A stretch of 44,798 bases of DNA from Alphaproteobacteria bacterium (GTDB lineage: Bacteria; Pseudomonadota; Alphaproteobacteria; VGDZ01). The position numbers were made by a program, and so were the translations under genes. The stretch is from contig VGDZ01000021.1 in NCBI GenBank assembly GCA_016869515.1, forward strand, positions 1 through 44,798. Reading direction: 5' to 3'. A model generated the notes under the pieces. That model searched no databases, was not told the DNA's origin, and was given only the letters and a program-made list of their open reading frames with translations. Positions 6,914 to 15,788 of this stretch are shown in pieces; position 1 is the first letter of the stretch, and each line of letters begins with the position of its first letter.

Positions 6914-9900
6914 ATGGATTGCCGCAGTGTTTCATCGGCCAATGCCCGATATGACGCCGCCACTCGCCTGGGGTCGGATTTGACCGGCGCCGGAACTACT
7001 CCGGGCCTGAGCATCGGCGGGCGAGTCGCCATCGGTTTCGCGATCGTGCTGGCATTGCTGGCGGGCGTCGGTGCGACCGGATTTTGGGGCATGGATCGGG
7101 CCCGCGGCTCGATCTCCGATCTTGGCCGCTGGGGCCGAGAGACCATTCGCCTGATCGAACTCAACGGCTCGTTCGACGCCTTGCGGCGCAACGTCGTGAT
7201 CTATCTGCGCGACGACGCCGAGGGCGTGCTGCCGCGCGTGGCCGAACTGCGCGACCGGATCGGCGAGTCGCTGCGCGGCATCGCCCGCGACACGACCGAT
7301 CCCGAACTGCGCCGCTCGCTGACGGCGATCGGGGCCGATCTGGCCAATCTCGAAGCCAACCTGGACGTCCTGGTCGCCAAGCGCGGGACGCGCAGCCGGC
7401 TGATCGAGGCGGCATTGTCCGCCGTCGACGAGCCGCTGCGGGCTGGACTCGATCAAGCGATCGATCGCGCCATGGCCGACGGCAATTTCACGCTTGCCGC
7501 TCATCTCAGCGCGATCGAGACCCTGGCGCTGCGGCTTCGCATCGTCGCCGGGCGCGACCTAACCGGCGCTGAAATCCGGCCCTCCCAGGATATCCAGGCC
7601 GCGATCGAAGGGATGCGCGACGCCATCCGGCGCACGCGCGGACTCGATTCGGCGCGACCCTTGACCGCGCTGTTGCGCGGCGTCGATGATCAGCTAGGGA
7701 CCTTCGAATTCGGCTTTCGCGGCGCCATGTCAAGTCAGGCCGAGGTTGTTCTGCTCGACCGCGACATCTATCGGCCGCTGGCCGAACGCATCGGCAGCGG
7801 CCTGACTGCCATCCGCGACGGCCGCATCAAGGGCTTCGATCTCCTGGGCGATAACAGTCGCCATCGGATCGGCCGCGCCACATTCGTCTCGGCCGGCTTG
7901 GGTCTGGCCGGGCTGATCGCCGGCCTGGTATTGGCCTGGCGCATCGGCCGTTCGATCGCGACGCCGGTGCGCGACATGACCGCGGCAATGCGCCGCCTCG
8001 CCGGCGGCGATCACGGCATCGAGATCCCGGCCCGCGAGCGGCGCGACGAGCTGGGCGCCATGGCCGAGGCGGTGCAAGTCTTCAAGACCAATGCCACCGA
8101 CATGCGCCGATTGATGAACGAGCAGGCGCGCCTGGCATCGATCGTCGAAACCTCGGACGACGCCATCGTCTCGAAATCGCTCGACGGCACCATCGTCACC
8201 TGGAATGCGGGCGCCGAGCGGTTGTTCGGCTATGCCGCGGCCGAGATGGTCGGCAAGTCGATGACGCTGCTGACTCCGTCGGATCGCGCCGAGACCGAAT
8301 GGCGCGTCCTGGTGCGCGCGACCAGCGGCGAGACAAGCGGCAATTACGAGACCGTTCGCCTGCGCAAGGGCGGATCGCCGATCGCTGTCCAGGTGGCGGT
8401 CTCGCCGATCAAGGACGCAGGCGGCTGGGTGATCGGGGTCTCGGATATCGCCCGCGACGTCTCGCGCCTGAAGCAGACCGAACAGGAACTGCGCGACCGC
8501 GAGGCCCGCATCGGCGCCGTCCTCAGGACCGCCATCGACGGCATCGTCACCATCGACCAGAGCGGCATTGTCGAGACCTTCAATCCGGCGGCAGAGCGCA
8601 TCTTCGGGTATGCCGCGGCCGAGGTCGTCGGCCGCAACGTCAAGATGCTGATGCCCGATCCCTACACCAGCGAGCACGATCGCTACATCGAGAACTTTCG
8701 CAACAGCGGCAAGGCCCGCATCATCGGCATCGGCCGCGAGGTGGTCGGCCGCCGCAAGGACGGCTCCACATTCCCGCTCGATCTCGGCGTCGGCGAGATG
8801 CGGATAAGCGACTCGGTCATGTTCACCGGCATCGTGCGCGACATCACCGAACGCAAGCAAGCCGAACGCGCCAAGGCCGAATTCGTCTCCACCGTCAGCC
8901 ACGAACTGCGCACGCCCTTGACCTCGATCAAGGGCTCGTTGGGCCTGGTCCGGTCGGGCGTGGTAGGCGCCCTGCCCGAAAAGCTGACGCGCATGATTGA
9001 GATCGCGCACAACAACAGCGACCGCCTGATGCGCTTGATCAACGACATCCTCGACATCGAGAAGATCGCCGCCGGCAAGATGGAATTCCACATGCGGCCG
9101 ATCGAACTGAGCGAGTTCGTCGAGCACGCGATCGAGGCCAACCGCGCCTACGGCTCCGGTCGCAGCATCGTCCTCAGCCTGACCGAAACCGTGCCCGGCG
9201 CCTGGATCGAGGGCGATCAGGACCGGCTGATGCAGGTGCTGGCCAACCTGCTGTCCAATGCCGCCAAGTTCTCTCCTGACCGGGGTACGGTCGAGGTGGC
9301 GGTTCGCCGCCACGGCGCCTTTCATCGCATCCTGGTGACCGATCACGGACCCGGCATTCCCGAGGAATTCTGCAGCCGCATCTTCCAACGCTTCGCCCAG
9401 GCGGATTCCTCGGACACGCGCAAGATGGGCGGCAGCGGTCTCGGTCTCAGCATCGCCCGTGCCATCGTCGAACGCCATGGCGGCGCGGTCGGATTCGAGA
9501 CCCGTCTCGGCAAGGGCTCGACCTTCCACATCGATCTGCCGGCCCGCGCCGTTCCGTCCCCTGACACGTCCAAGGCGCCGGCAGCGCCGCTGACGGGACC
9601 GCGCGTGCTGGTGGTCGAGGACGATCGCGACATCGCGACGCTGCTGAAGATGATGCTGGAGACCGACGGGCTGAGCGCGGATATCGCGGCGACTGCGGCC
9701 GAAGCCAAGCAGCGGCTGCGCGATGCGACTTACGCCGCCATGACCCTGGACCTGATGCTGCCGGACCAGGACGGCATCGCGCTGATGCGCGAATTGCGGG
9801 AGGCTCCGGCGACGCGCGACCTGCCGATCGTCGTGGTGTCGGCCAAGGCCGAGGATGGCGCCAAGCGGGTCGCCACCGGCGAGGCGATGGGCGTAATCGA

Positions 9901-10342
9901 CTGGATGCCGAAACCGATCGACCAGGCCCGGTTGTCGGCGGGCGTGCGGAAGGCGCTGTCCGGCGGAGGGGGCCGCAAGCCGGTCATGCTGCATGTCGAG
10001 GACGACGACGACATCTGCAGCATCGTCGCCACGCAGGTCGGCGAGTTGGCGACGGTGGTGCCGGCTCGCACGGTGGCCGAGGCGCGCCGGTTGCTGTCCG
10101 AGCGCCGCTACGATCTGGTGTTGCTCGATCTCATGCTGCCCGACGGCTACGGCGAGGACCTGCTGCCGATCCTGGCCACGCCGATCCACAAGGGCACGCC
10201 GGTGATCGTGTTCTCGGTGCGCGAGACCCGGCCCGATCTTGCCGCCAGCATCGAGACCATCCTGACCAAGGCGCGGACCAGCAACGAGACCTTGCTGGCC
10301 TCGATCCGCTCGGCCATCGCCGGCCGCGGCAAGCCGGGCTGA
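6914..10342 (+). CDS. Membrane hybrid histidine kinase with FixL-like candidate haem PAS and two receiver domains
   Basis: This 1142-residue sensor kinase has, in order: a membrane helix (about 38-58); a periplasmic helical region (about 60-322); a second helix (about 323-343); HAMP (about 344-400); PAS1 (about 405-520); PAS2 (about 530-645); HisKA with phospho-acceptor H663 in SHELRTPLTS; HATPase_c with the N-box around N782, DHGPGIP and GGSGLGL; receiver 1 (phospho-Asp D946, K1000); and receiver 2 (D1072, K1119). PAS2 closely follows FixL, with MPDPYTSEHDRY (H588 at the haem-ligand position) and IIGIGR (R608 at the distal arginine position). It may therefore bind haem and sense oxygen, although haem-free PAS domains can share these residues. 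The start at 6914 is the most upstream plausible ATG; a slightly later start is possible. A separate output regulator is not seen next to it. Confidence 0.93.
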   Translation: MDCRSVSSANARYDAATRLGSDLTGAGTTPGLSIGGRVAIGFAIVLALLAGVGATGFWGMDRARGSISDLGRWGRETIRLIELNGSFDALRRNVVIYLRDDAEGVLPRVAELRDRIGESLRGIARDTTDPELRRSLTAIGADLANLEANLDVLVAKRGTRSRLIEAALSAVDEPLRAGLDQAIDRAMADGNFTLAAHLSAIETLALRLRIVAGRDLTGAEIRPSQDIQAAIEGMRDAIRRTRGLDSARPLTALLRGVDDQLGTFEFGFRGAMSSQAEVVLLDRDIYRPLAERIGSGLTAIRDGRIKGFDLLGDNSRHRIGRATFVSAGLGLAGLIAGLVLAWRIGRSIATPVRDMTAAMRRLAGGDHGIEIPARERRDELGAMAEAVQVFKTNATDMRRLMNEQARLASIVETSDDAIVSKSLDGTIVTWNAGAERLFGYAAAEMVGKSMTLLTPSDRAETEWRVLVRATSGETSGNYETVRLRKGGSPIAVQVAVSPIKDAGGWVIGVSDIARDVSRLKQTEQELRDREARIGAVLRTAIDGIVTIDQSGIVETFNPAAERIFGYAAAEVVGRNVKMLMPDPYTSEHDRYIENFRNSGKARIIGIGREVVGRRKDGSTFPLDLGVGEMRISDSVMFTGIVRDITERKQAERAKAEFVSTVSHELRTPLTSIKGSLGLVRSGVVGALPEKLTRMIEIAHNNSDRLMRLINDILDIEKIAAGKMEFHMRPIELSEFVEHAIEANRAYGSGRSIVLSLTETVPGAWIEGDQDRLMQVLANLLSNAAKFSPDRGTVEVAVRRHGAFHRILVTDHGPGIPEEFCSRIFQRFAQADSSDTRKMGGSGLGLSIARAIVERHGGAVGFETRLGKGSTFHIDLPARAVPSPDTSKAPAAPLTGPRVLVVEDDRDIATLLKMMLETDGLSADIAATAAEAKQRLRDATYAAMTLDLMLPDQDGIALMRELREAPATRDLPIVVVSAKAEDGAKRVATGEAMGVIDWMPKPIDQARLSAGVRKALSGGGGRKPVMLHVEDDDDICSIVATQVGELATVVPARTVAEARRLLSERRYDLVLLDLMLPDGYGEDLLPILATPIHKGTPVIVFSVRETRPDLAASIETILTKARTSNETLLASIRSAIAGRGKPG

Positions 10343-10352
10343 GGTCCGGGCT

Positions 10353-11174
10353 TCAGGTCCCGACGCGCAATGGCGCGCGCAAGCGGCGCAAGGCGGCGAT
10401 CACGCTTTGCGCGGTGATGCGTCCGGTCTTGGGATTCTCGGACGGAATGTTGGCGATCTCGAGGCTGAACCAGGCGCTGTCGCTGTCGACGACGATGGCG
10501 TGGCGGTTGCGGTCGATGCCGGGATCGGCCCAGATCTCGATGGTGGTGCGGTCGGGGCCGATGCCGGCCAGGCTGAGCGCAGCGGCGACGTTGACGTTGG
10601 CGGGAAAGCCGCGCACCGCCTCGCGCGCCGGGCCTTCGTAGATCTTGCGCGCGGTGTTGAGGCCATCGAGCGAAATGCCCTTTTCGACCAGATAGGGCGC
10701 GCCGGCCAGTCCCTTGGGCGGCTTGCGCGTCACCATGCGGACGGAATGGATCTTGCCCTCGGCGGCGGCGGCGACGGCATCGAGCCCCAGCAGCGCCCCG
10801 GTCGGAACGACGATCCGCCCGCCGCTCTGGCGCGCCAGATCGATCAGGTCGTCGCGGCCGAGCAGCGCGCCGGCGCTGACCGCCATCAGCATCCGACCCG
10901 CCGCCAGCGTCGGCCGCGCCACCGCATCGAACGCCGCAGCCGGCAAAGCCTCGACCACCAGATCGGCTTGCTCCGCCAACCGCTCGAGCGGAAGGATCGG
11001 CACATCGGCGCCGAGTTCGCGCAGGCTGGCCTCGGTCTTGGCGCGATCGCGCCCGGCTACCGCCGTCAGCACAAGGCCGGGCAGCCCGGCCACCAGGTGC
11101 CGGACCACGGCTTTGCCGATCGCGCCCAGCCCGGCGACGGCGACGCGCAGCGGCCGAGCGGAAGGGTCGGTCAT
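10353..11174 (-). CDS. nadX: Aspartate dehydrogenase-like protein (NadX family)
   Basis: This 273-residue NAD(P)-binding enzyme resembles L-aspartate dehydrogenase, which interconverts aspartate with iminoaspartate or oxaloacetate. Visible features are the Rossmann motif VAGLGAIG (13-20), the conserved block FPANVNVAAALSLAGIG in the C-terminal domain, and the candidate acid/base histidine H225 in RNRHAIVV. Length matches the family (about 265). The ATG overlaps the upstream dehydratase stop by 4 bases (ATGA), so the two are co-transcribed. In canonical NAD synthesis nadX sits with nadA/nadC. Here it is with an IlvD/Edd dehydratase and across from a TRAP transporter, so a catabolic role on an amino or hydroxy acid is equally possible. 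Confidence 0.82.
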   Translation of the reverse strand: MTDPSARPLRVAVAGLGAIGKAVVRHLVAGLPGLVLTAVAGRDRAKTEASLRELGADVPILPLERLAEQADLVVEALPAAAFDAVARPTLAAGRMLMAVSAGALLGRDDLIDLARQSGGRIVVPTGALLGLDAVAAAAEGKIHSVRMVTRKPPKGLAGAPYLVEKGISLDGLNTARKIYEGPAREAVRGFPANVNVAAALSLAGIGPDRTTIEIWADPGIDRNRHAIVVDSDSAWFSLEIANIPSENPKTGRITAQSVIAALRRLRAPLRVGT

Positions 11175-12871
11175 GGGCGTGCTCCCGGCGGCAGCATGAA
11201 ATCGAAATCGCAGCCCAGATCGGCCTGGGTCACGGTCTGGTGATAGAGACGGGCATAGCCGCGCTCGGGCACGGCGGCCGCGCGCAAGGCCTTGCCGCGG
11301 CGTTCGAGCTCGGCCTTTTCGACCAACAGCTCGATCCGGCGCGCCGGAACGTCAAGGTCAATGCGGTCCCCGGACCGCACCAGAGCCAAGGGACCGCCGA
11401 TCGCGGCTTCGGGCGCGATGTGCAGGACGATGGTGCCGAAGGCAGTGCCGCTCATGCGCGCATCCGAAATCCGCACCATGTCCTTGACGCCCCGGCGCGC
11501 CAGCTTGCGTGGAATCGGCAGATAGCCGGCCTCGGGCATGCCCGGCGCACCCTTGGGTCCGGCGTTGCGCAAGACCAGGATATCGCCGGCGGCGACGTCG
11601 AGATCGTCGAGATCGATCCGCCGCGCCAGGTCCTCGACCGAGTCGAACGCCACCGCCCGCCCCGTATGGCGCAGCAATGCGGGCGTGGCGGCGGCGTGCT
11701 TGATCACCGCGCCGTCGGGGGCGAGATTGCCGCGCAGCACCGCGATCGAGCCCTCGGGCTTGATCGGCTGGGCGCGCGGGCGGATCGCGTCCTGGCCGCG
11801 CACGCGTTCGCAGCCATCGGCGATGTCGCCCAGCGTGCCGCCGGCGACGCTGGGCGCGGCACGATCGATCGCCGACCCCAGCTCGGCCAGCAATCGCGGC
11901 ATGCCGCCGGCGTGGTGGAAATGCTCCATGTAATGCGCGCCCGAGGGCTTGAGATCCACCAGCACCGGGACATCCCGCCCGATTCGGTCGAACTCCTCCA
12001 AGGCCAGCGGGATGCCGGCGCGGCGGGCGATGGCGCATAGATGAATCACGCCGTTGGTCGAGCCGCCGATCGCCTGCAGGACCGCGATCGCATTGCGCAG
12101 GGATGCGGGCGTGACCAACTCGCTCGGGCGCGGCCCGCCGGTCTTGGCGATTTCGGCCGCACGCTTGCCGCTGGCCTCGGCCAGGCGCACGCGCTCGGCA
12201 TGCGGCGCGGGAATGCTTGCCGCCATCGGCAAAGCCAGGCCCAAGGCCTCGGCGATGCAGGCCATGGTGCTGGCGGTGCCCATCACCATGCAGGTGCCGA
12301 CCGAGGGCGCCAAGCGCCCGCTGACGGTCTCGATCTCGGCGGCGTCGATCGTACCGGCGCGGTGCGCCGCCCATAGCCGCCTGCAGTCGGTGCACGCCCC
12401 CAGCACCTCGCCTTGGTGGTGGCCGACCACCATCGGCCCGACCGGCACCACCACCGTCGGCAGATCGACGCTGATCGCGGCCATGATCTGCGCCGGTAGG
12501 GTCTTGTCGCAGCCGCCGATCGCGACCACCGCGTCCATCGGCTGGGCGCGGATCATCTCCTCGGTGTCGATCGCCATCAGATTGCGCAGGAACATCGAGG
12601 TGGGATGGGCGAAGCTTTCGTGGATCGAGACGGTCGGGAACACCATCGGCATGGCGCCGGCCAGCATGACGCCGCGCTTGGCGGCTTCGATCAGCGTCGA
12701 GGCGTTGCCGTGGCAAGGATTGTAATCGCTGCGCGTGTCGGCGATGCCGACGATCGGCCGCTCCAGCGCGTCGTCGGAATAGCCCATCGCCTTGATGAAG
12801 GCCTTGCGCAGGAACAGCGAAAACCCGGCATCGCCGTAGCTGGTCAGCCCCTTGCGCAGTCCCCGACTCAT
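11171..12871 (-). CDS. IlvD/Edd family dehydratase (dihydroxy-acid or sugar-acid dehydratase)
   Basis: This 566-residue Fe-S dehydratase would remove water from a 2,3-dihydroxy acid. The three expected cluster ligands are present: C53 (DYNPCHGN), C121 (GGCDKT, with K123 as the metal-site lysine) and C194 (GTCMVMGTASTM). GGSTNGVIHL is also conserved. The GTASTM form around C194 is more typical of sugar-acid dehydratases (arabonate/xylonate type) than of biosynthetic IlvD, so I do not assign ilvD. The frame is open further upstream, but conserved sequence starts at MSRGLRKGLT (12871). It diverges from the flavoprotein/TRAP operon across a 97-base gap that contains a palindrome, which suggests one catabolic locus for an organic acid. 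Confidence 0.88.
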   Translation of the reverse strand: MSRGLRKGLTSYGDAGFSLFLRKAFIKAMGYSDDALERPIVGIADTRSDYNPCHGNASTLIEAAKRGVMLAGAMPMVFPTVSIHESFAHPTSMFLRNLMAIDTEEMIRAQPMDAVVAIGGCDKTLPAQIMAAISVDLPTVVVPVGPMVVGHHQGEVLGACTDCRRLWAAHRAGTIDAAEIETVSGRLAPSVGTCMVMGTASTMACIAEALGLALPMAASIPAPHAERVRLAEASGKRAAEIAKTGGPRPSELVTPASLRNAIAVLQAIGGSTNGVIHLCAIARRAGIPLALEEFDRIGRDVPVLVDLKPSGAHYMEHFHHAGGMPRLLAELGSAIDRAAPSVAGGTLGDIADGCERVRGQDAIRPRAQPIKPEGSIAVLRGNLAPDGAVIKHAAATPALLRHTGRAVAFDSVEDLARRIDLDDLDVAAGDILVLRNAGPKGAPGMPEAGYLPIPRKLARRGVKDMVRISDARMSGTAFGTIVLHIAPEAAIGGPLALVRSGDRIDLDVPARRIELLVEKAELERRGKALRAAAVPERGYARLYHQTVTQADLGCDFDFMLPPGARP

Positions 12872-12910
12872 CCGTCCTATCCCGTCAACGGTCCTGAAAA
12901 TCCGGCGGGT

Positions 12911-12925
12911 TTGGTTTAGAACCAA
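12911..12925. promoter_or_regulatory. Palindromic operator candidate between divergent catabolic genes
   Basis: TTGGTT-TAG-AACCAA is a perfect 6-3-6 inverted repeat in the short gap between the dehydratase (start 12871) and the flavoprotein (start 12969). TTGGT/ACCAA half-sites resemble those of FadR-subfamily GntR regulators, although the usual spacing between them is 3 rather than 5. Just downstream, two GC-rich CCGGCCG words (from about 12931 to 12953) can pair into a small hairpin in the flavoprotein leader. Confidence 0.4.
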
Positions 12926-12968
12926 TCCCGGCCGGCCGCAACGACCGGCCGTGCTGGAGCGGATTTCC

Positions 12969-14675
12969 ATGACGGCGTTCGATGTCGAGTGCGACGTGTT
13001 GGTGGCGGGGTCGGGAGCCGCCGGCCTGACCGCGGCGGTGGTCGCGAGACTACACGGGCTCAAGCCGATCGTGGTCGAGAAGGCCGAACAGTTCGGCGGC
13101 ACCAGCGCACGCTCGGGCGGCTGGCTGTGGATTCCGGACAACCCCCAAGGTCGCGCCGCCGGCGTCGAAGACTCGGCCGCCGCCGCGCGGCGCTATATCC
13201 AGCACGAAGCCGGCAACGCCTTCGATGCCGAGACGGTCGATGCCTTTCTGGCCCACGGCCCGGCCATGGTCGAACTGCTCGAAGCCAAGACCGAAGTCAG
13301 GTTCGAGCTGGGACCGGCGTTCTCGGACTACCATGCCGAAGCGCCGGGCGGGCTGGCCGGCGGCCGCTCGATCTGCGCCCAGCCTTATGACGGCCGCGCC
13401 TTGGGCGCCGAGATCGCGCGGCTGCGGCCGCCGCTGCGCGAGATCACCTTCATCGGCATGATGATCGGATCGAACCGCGACCTGGTGCATTTCTTCAACT
13501 GCACGCGGTCTTGGGCCTCGGCGCGGCGAGTGGCGGTGCTGCTGGCGACTTATCTGGGCGATCTGATACGGCACGGAAGACCGATGCGCCTGACCAACGG
13601 CAATGCCTTGGTGGCGCGTTTGGCCAGATCGGCCATGGACCTGGGCATTCCGATTTGGACGTCCTCGCCGGTGAGCGGTCTGATCTTGGATGGGGAACGT
13701 GTCGCCGGCGCGACCGTGGGCACGGCCGAGGGCACCAAGCGCATTGGCGCAAGGCGCGGCGTCGTGCTGGCGGCCGGCGGATTTCCGCACGACCTCGATC
13801 GCCGCCGCGGGCTCTATCCCCATCTCAAGGCCGGCCAGGAGCATTTTTCGCCCACGCCCGAATCCAACACCGGCGACGGTATCCGCATGGCCGAGGCCGT
13901 CGGCGGCGGCACGGTCTCGGGCTATGCCAATCCGGCGGCCTGGGTGCCGGTGTCGCTGGTGCCGCATGCGGACGGCACCCAGGGCCGCTTTCCCCATTTC
14001 GTCGATCGCCAGAAACCCGGGCTGATCGCCGTCGCCCGCAGCGGTCGGCGCTTCGTCAACGAGGCCAACAGCTATCACGATTTCATCAGCGGCCTGCTCG
14101 ACGCCGTGCCGGCCGGCGAAGCGCCCTGCGCCTGGCTGATCCTCGATCACGCCACGCTGCGGCGCTATGGCGTCGGCTTCGTCAAGCCTTTCCCGGTGCC
14201 CTACCGGCATCACGTCCGCTCGGGCTATCTCAAGCGCGGCGCGACGCTGCGCGAATTGGCGGCGGCCGCCGGAATCGACGCATCGGCGCTGGTCGAGACC
14301 GTGGCGCGCTTCAATGTCGGCGCCGAACGCGGCGAGGACCCCGAATTCGGCCGCGGCACCACCGCCTACAACCGCTATCTCGGCGACGCCAACCACAAGC
14401 CCAATCCTTGCGTCGCCCCGATTGCCGTGCCGCCGTTCTACGCCGTCAAAGTCGTGCCGGGCGACCTCGGCACCTTTGCCGGGCTGAGGACCGACGGTCA
14501 GGCTCGTGTGCTTGGACGCGATGCTCGGCCGATCCCGGGTCTCTACGCCGCCGGCAACGACATGGCCTCGGTGATGGGCGGCGCCTATCCCGGCGGCGGC
14601 ATCACCTTGGGCCCGGCGATGACCTTCGCCTATGTCGCCGCGCGGCACATGGTCGGAGCCGAGCAATCCGGTTGA
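12969..14675 (+). CDS. FAD-dependent oxidoreductase (fumarate reductase / 3-ketosteroid dehydrogenase-like flavoprotein)
   Basis: This 568-residue flavoprotein starts at ATG 12969 behind a GGAGCGGA ribosome-binding site. The FAD dinucleotide fold is clear: VLVAGSGAAGL (10-20), the acidic residue at the end of strand 2 (E38 in VVEKAE) and GGTSARSGG. The C-terminal FAD block is YAAGNDMASVMGG followed by PGGGITLGPAMTFAY. These features place it in the broad FAD_binding_2 family of fumarate reductase, tricarballylate dehydrogenase and ketosteroid dehydrogenase enzymes; substrate is not readable. No secretion signal is visible, so it is probably cytoplasmic. It is followed directly by a TRAP transporter, and a role in dehydrogenating the imported acid is the natural inference. 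Confidence 0.88.
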   Translation: MTAFDVECDVLVAGSGAAGLTAAVVARLHGLKPIVVEKAEQFGGTSARSGGWLWIPDNPQGRAAGVEDSAAAARRYIQHEAGNAFDAETVDAFLAHGPAMVELLEAKTEVRFELGPAFSDYHAEAPGGLAGGRSICAQPYDGRALGAEIARLRPPLREITFIGMMIGSNRDLVHFFNCTRSWASARRVAVLLATYLGDLIRHGRPMRLTNGNALVARLARSAMDLGIPIWTSSPVSGLILDGERVAGATVGTAEGTKRIGARRGVVLAAGGFPHDLDRRRGLYPHLKAGQEHFSPTPESNTGDGIRMAEAVGGGTVSGYANPAAWVPVSLVPHADGTQGRFPHFVDRQKPGLIAVARSGRRFVNEANSYHDFISGLLDAVPAGEAPCAWLILDHATLRRYGVGFVKPFPVPYRHHVRSGYLKRGATLRELAAAAGIDASALVETVARFNVGAERGEDPEFGRGTTAYNRYLGDANHKPNPCVAPIAVPPFYAVKVVPGDLGTFAGLRTDGQARVLGRDARPIPGLYAAGNDMASVMGGAYPGGGITLGPAMTFAYVAARHMVGAEQSG

Positions 14676-14731
14676 CATCGCCGGCGCGGCGTGCGGGAGT
14701 CGCCGCGGTCTTTTTCGGGGGGAAAACCAAG

Positions 14732-15724
14732 ATGCAACGCCGTTCGGTTCTGCGCGGCCTCGGCGCCGCGGGCCTGACTGCCGGGTTCCCGGCGATCGTC
14801 CATGGCCAAGCCGCGATCACGCTGTCGGGCGCGGTCCAGTTCAACGACGACCACGCCTTCACCAAGGCGCTGGTGCGGTTCGAGGAGCTGGTCAAGAAAT
14901 ACTACGCCAAGCCGATCAACTTCTCCCTGCACAAGAACTCGTCGCTCGGTCTCGAGAAGCAGTATTTCGAGTACATGGCGCAGGGCAAGTCGGTCGACTA
15001 CGGCATCGTCTCGCCGGCGCACATGTCGACCTTCTCGCGCGCGGCGCCGTTCATCGACGCGCCGTTCCTGTTCCGCGACCTGGCGCATTGGAACAAGGTG
15101 CTGGACGCCGACCTGCTCAAGCCGGTCTCCGACGAGATCGAGGCCAAGGCCGGCGTGATGCTGATCGGCTATGCCGGCGGCGGCGTGCGCAACATCTTCA
15201 TCAACAAGCCCAAGGCCAGCCTGGCCGACATCAAGGGCCTCAAGGTGCGGGTCCAGGGCGCGCCGATCTGGTCGAAGACCTTCGCCGCCGCCGGCATGGC
15301 GCCGACGGTGATCGCCTACAACGAGGTCTACAACGCCATCCAGAACAACGTCATCGAGGCCGGCGAGAACGAAGCCGCCGGCGTCGAGGCGATGAAGTTC
15401 TTCGAGGTCGCGCCCAATCTGGCGATGACCCAGCACGCCATCACCATCCGGCCGCTGTGCTTCTCCTCGAAAGTCTTCAAGACGCTGCCGGCGGACTTGC
15501 AGGCGGCGGTGATCAAGGCCGGCAAGGAAGCCGGCGCCTATGGCCGCCAGGTCGAAAGCTCGGAGGACGAGGAGAAGCTGGTGGCGATGGAGAAGGCCGG
15601 CAAGCTGAAGCGCATCGCCTTCCAGGGCCGCGATCAGATGAAGAAGCTGGTCGATCCGGTGATGGAAGCCTACGCCAAGGAAATCGGCGCGGAAGACCTC
15701 TACAAAAAGATCAACGCTCTCTAG
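14732..15724 (+). CDS. dctP: TRAP transporter substrate-binding protein, DctP family
   Basis: This 330-residue periplasmic binding protein captures an organic acid for the DctQM permease. It begins with a Tat-like signal (MQRRSVLRGLGAAGLTAGFP, predicted cleavage near HGQA), which suggests folded or cofactor-assisted export. The conserved DctP core is present: DIKGLKVRVQ (with the arginine that usually binds the ligand carboxylate), YNEVYNAIQNNVIEAGENE and the late hinge segment. It lies 56 bases after the flavoprotein gene. A strong hairpin follows it before dctQ, as is common where the binding protein is needed in excess. Confidence 0.93.
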   Translation: MQRRSVLRGLGAAGLTAGFPAIVHGQAAITLSGAVQFNDDHAFTKALVRFEELVKKYYAKPINFSLHKNSSLGLEKQYFEYMAQGKSVDYGIVSPAHMSTFSRAAPFIDAPFLFRDLAHWNKVLDADLLKPVSDEIEAKAGVMLIGYAGGGVRNIFINKPKASLADIKGLKVRVQGAPIWSKTFAAAGMAPTVIAYNEVYNAIQNNVIEAGENEAAGVEAMKFFEVAPNLAMTQHAITIRPLCFSSKVFKTLPADLQAAVIKAGKEAGAYGRQVESSEDEEKLVAMEKAGKLKRIAFQGRDQMKKLVDPVMEAYAKEIGAEDLYKKINAL

Positions 15725-15731
15725 TCGCTTC

Positions 15732-15765
15732 GGTCGGCCCCGGATGGTTTCGTCCGGGGCCGACC
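15732..15765 (+). promoter_or_regulatory. Intercistronic hairpin between dctP and dctQ
   Basis: GGTCGGCCCCGGA (15732-15744) and TCCGGGGCCGACC (15753-15765) form a perfect 13-bp stem with an 8-base loop, 7 bases after the dctP stop. No T-run follows, so it is more likely an RNA-stability or partial-attenuation element than a full Rho-independent terminator. It would favour dctP mRNA over dctQM. Confidence 0.7.
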
Positions 15766-15788
15766 CTCGCACCGCTCTACACTCCGAC

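Noticed and set aside
7730-10189. Very long open frame antisense to the hybrid kinase (over 800 codons).
   Set aside because: It is a shadow of the GC-rich kinase gene: composition is His/Gln/Arg/Asp-rich without domains, while the plus strand encodes a textbook multidomain kinase.
12872-13141. N-terminal extension of the IlvD/Edd dehydratase.
   Set aside because: It overlaps the divergent flavoprotein gene and is unlike the family; conserved sequence begins at 12871.
13050-14678. Long open frame antisense to the flavoprotein.
   Set aside because: Same codon-bias artefact; no motif, and the flavoprotein signatures are on the other strand.
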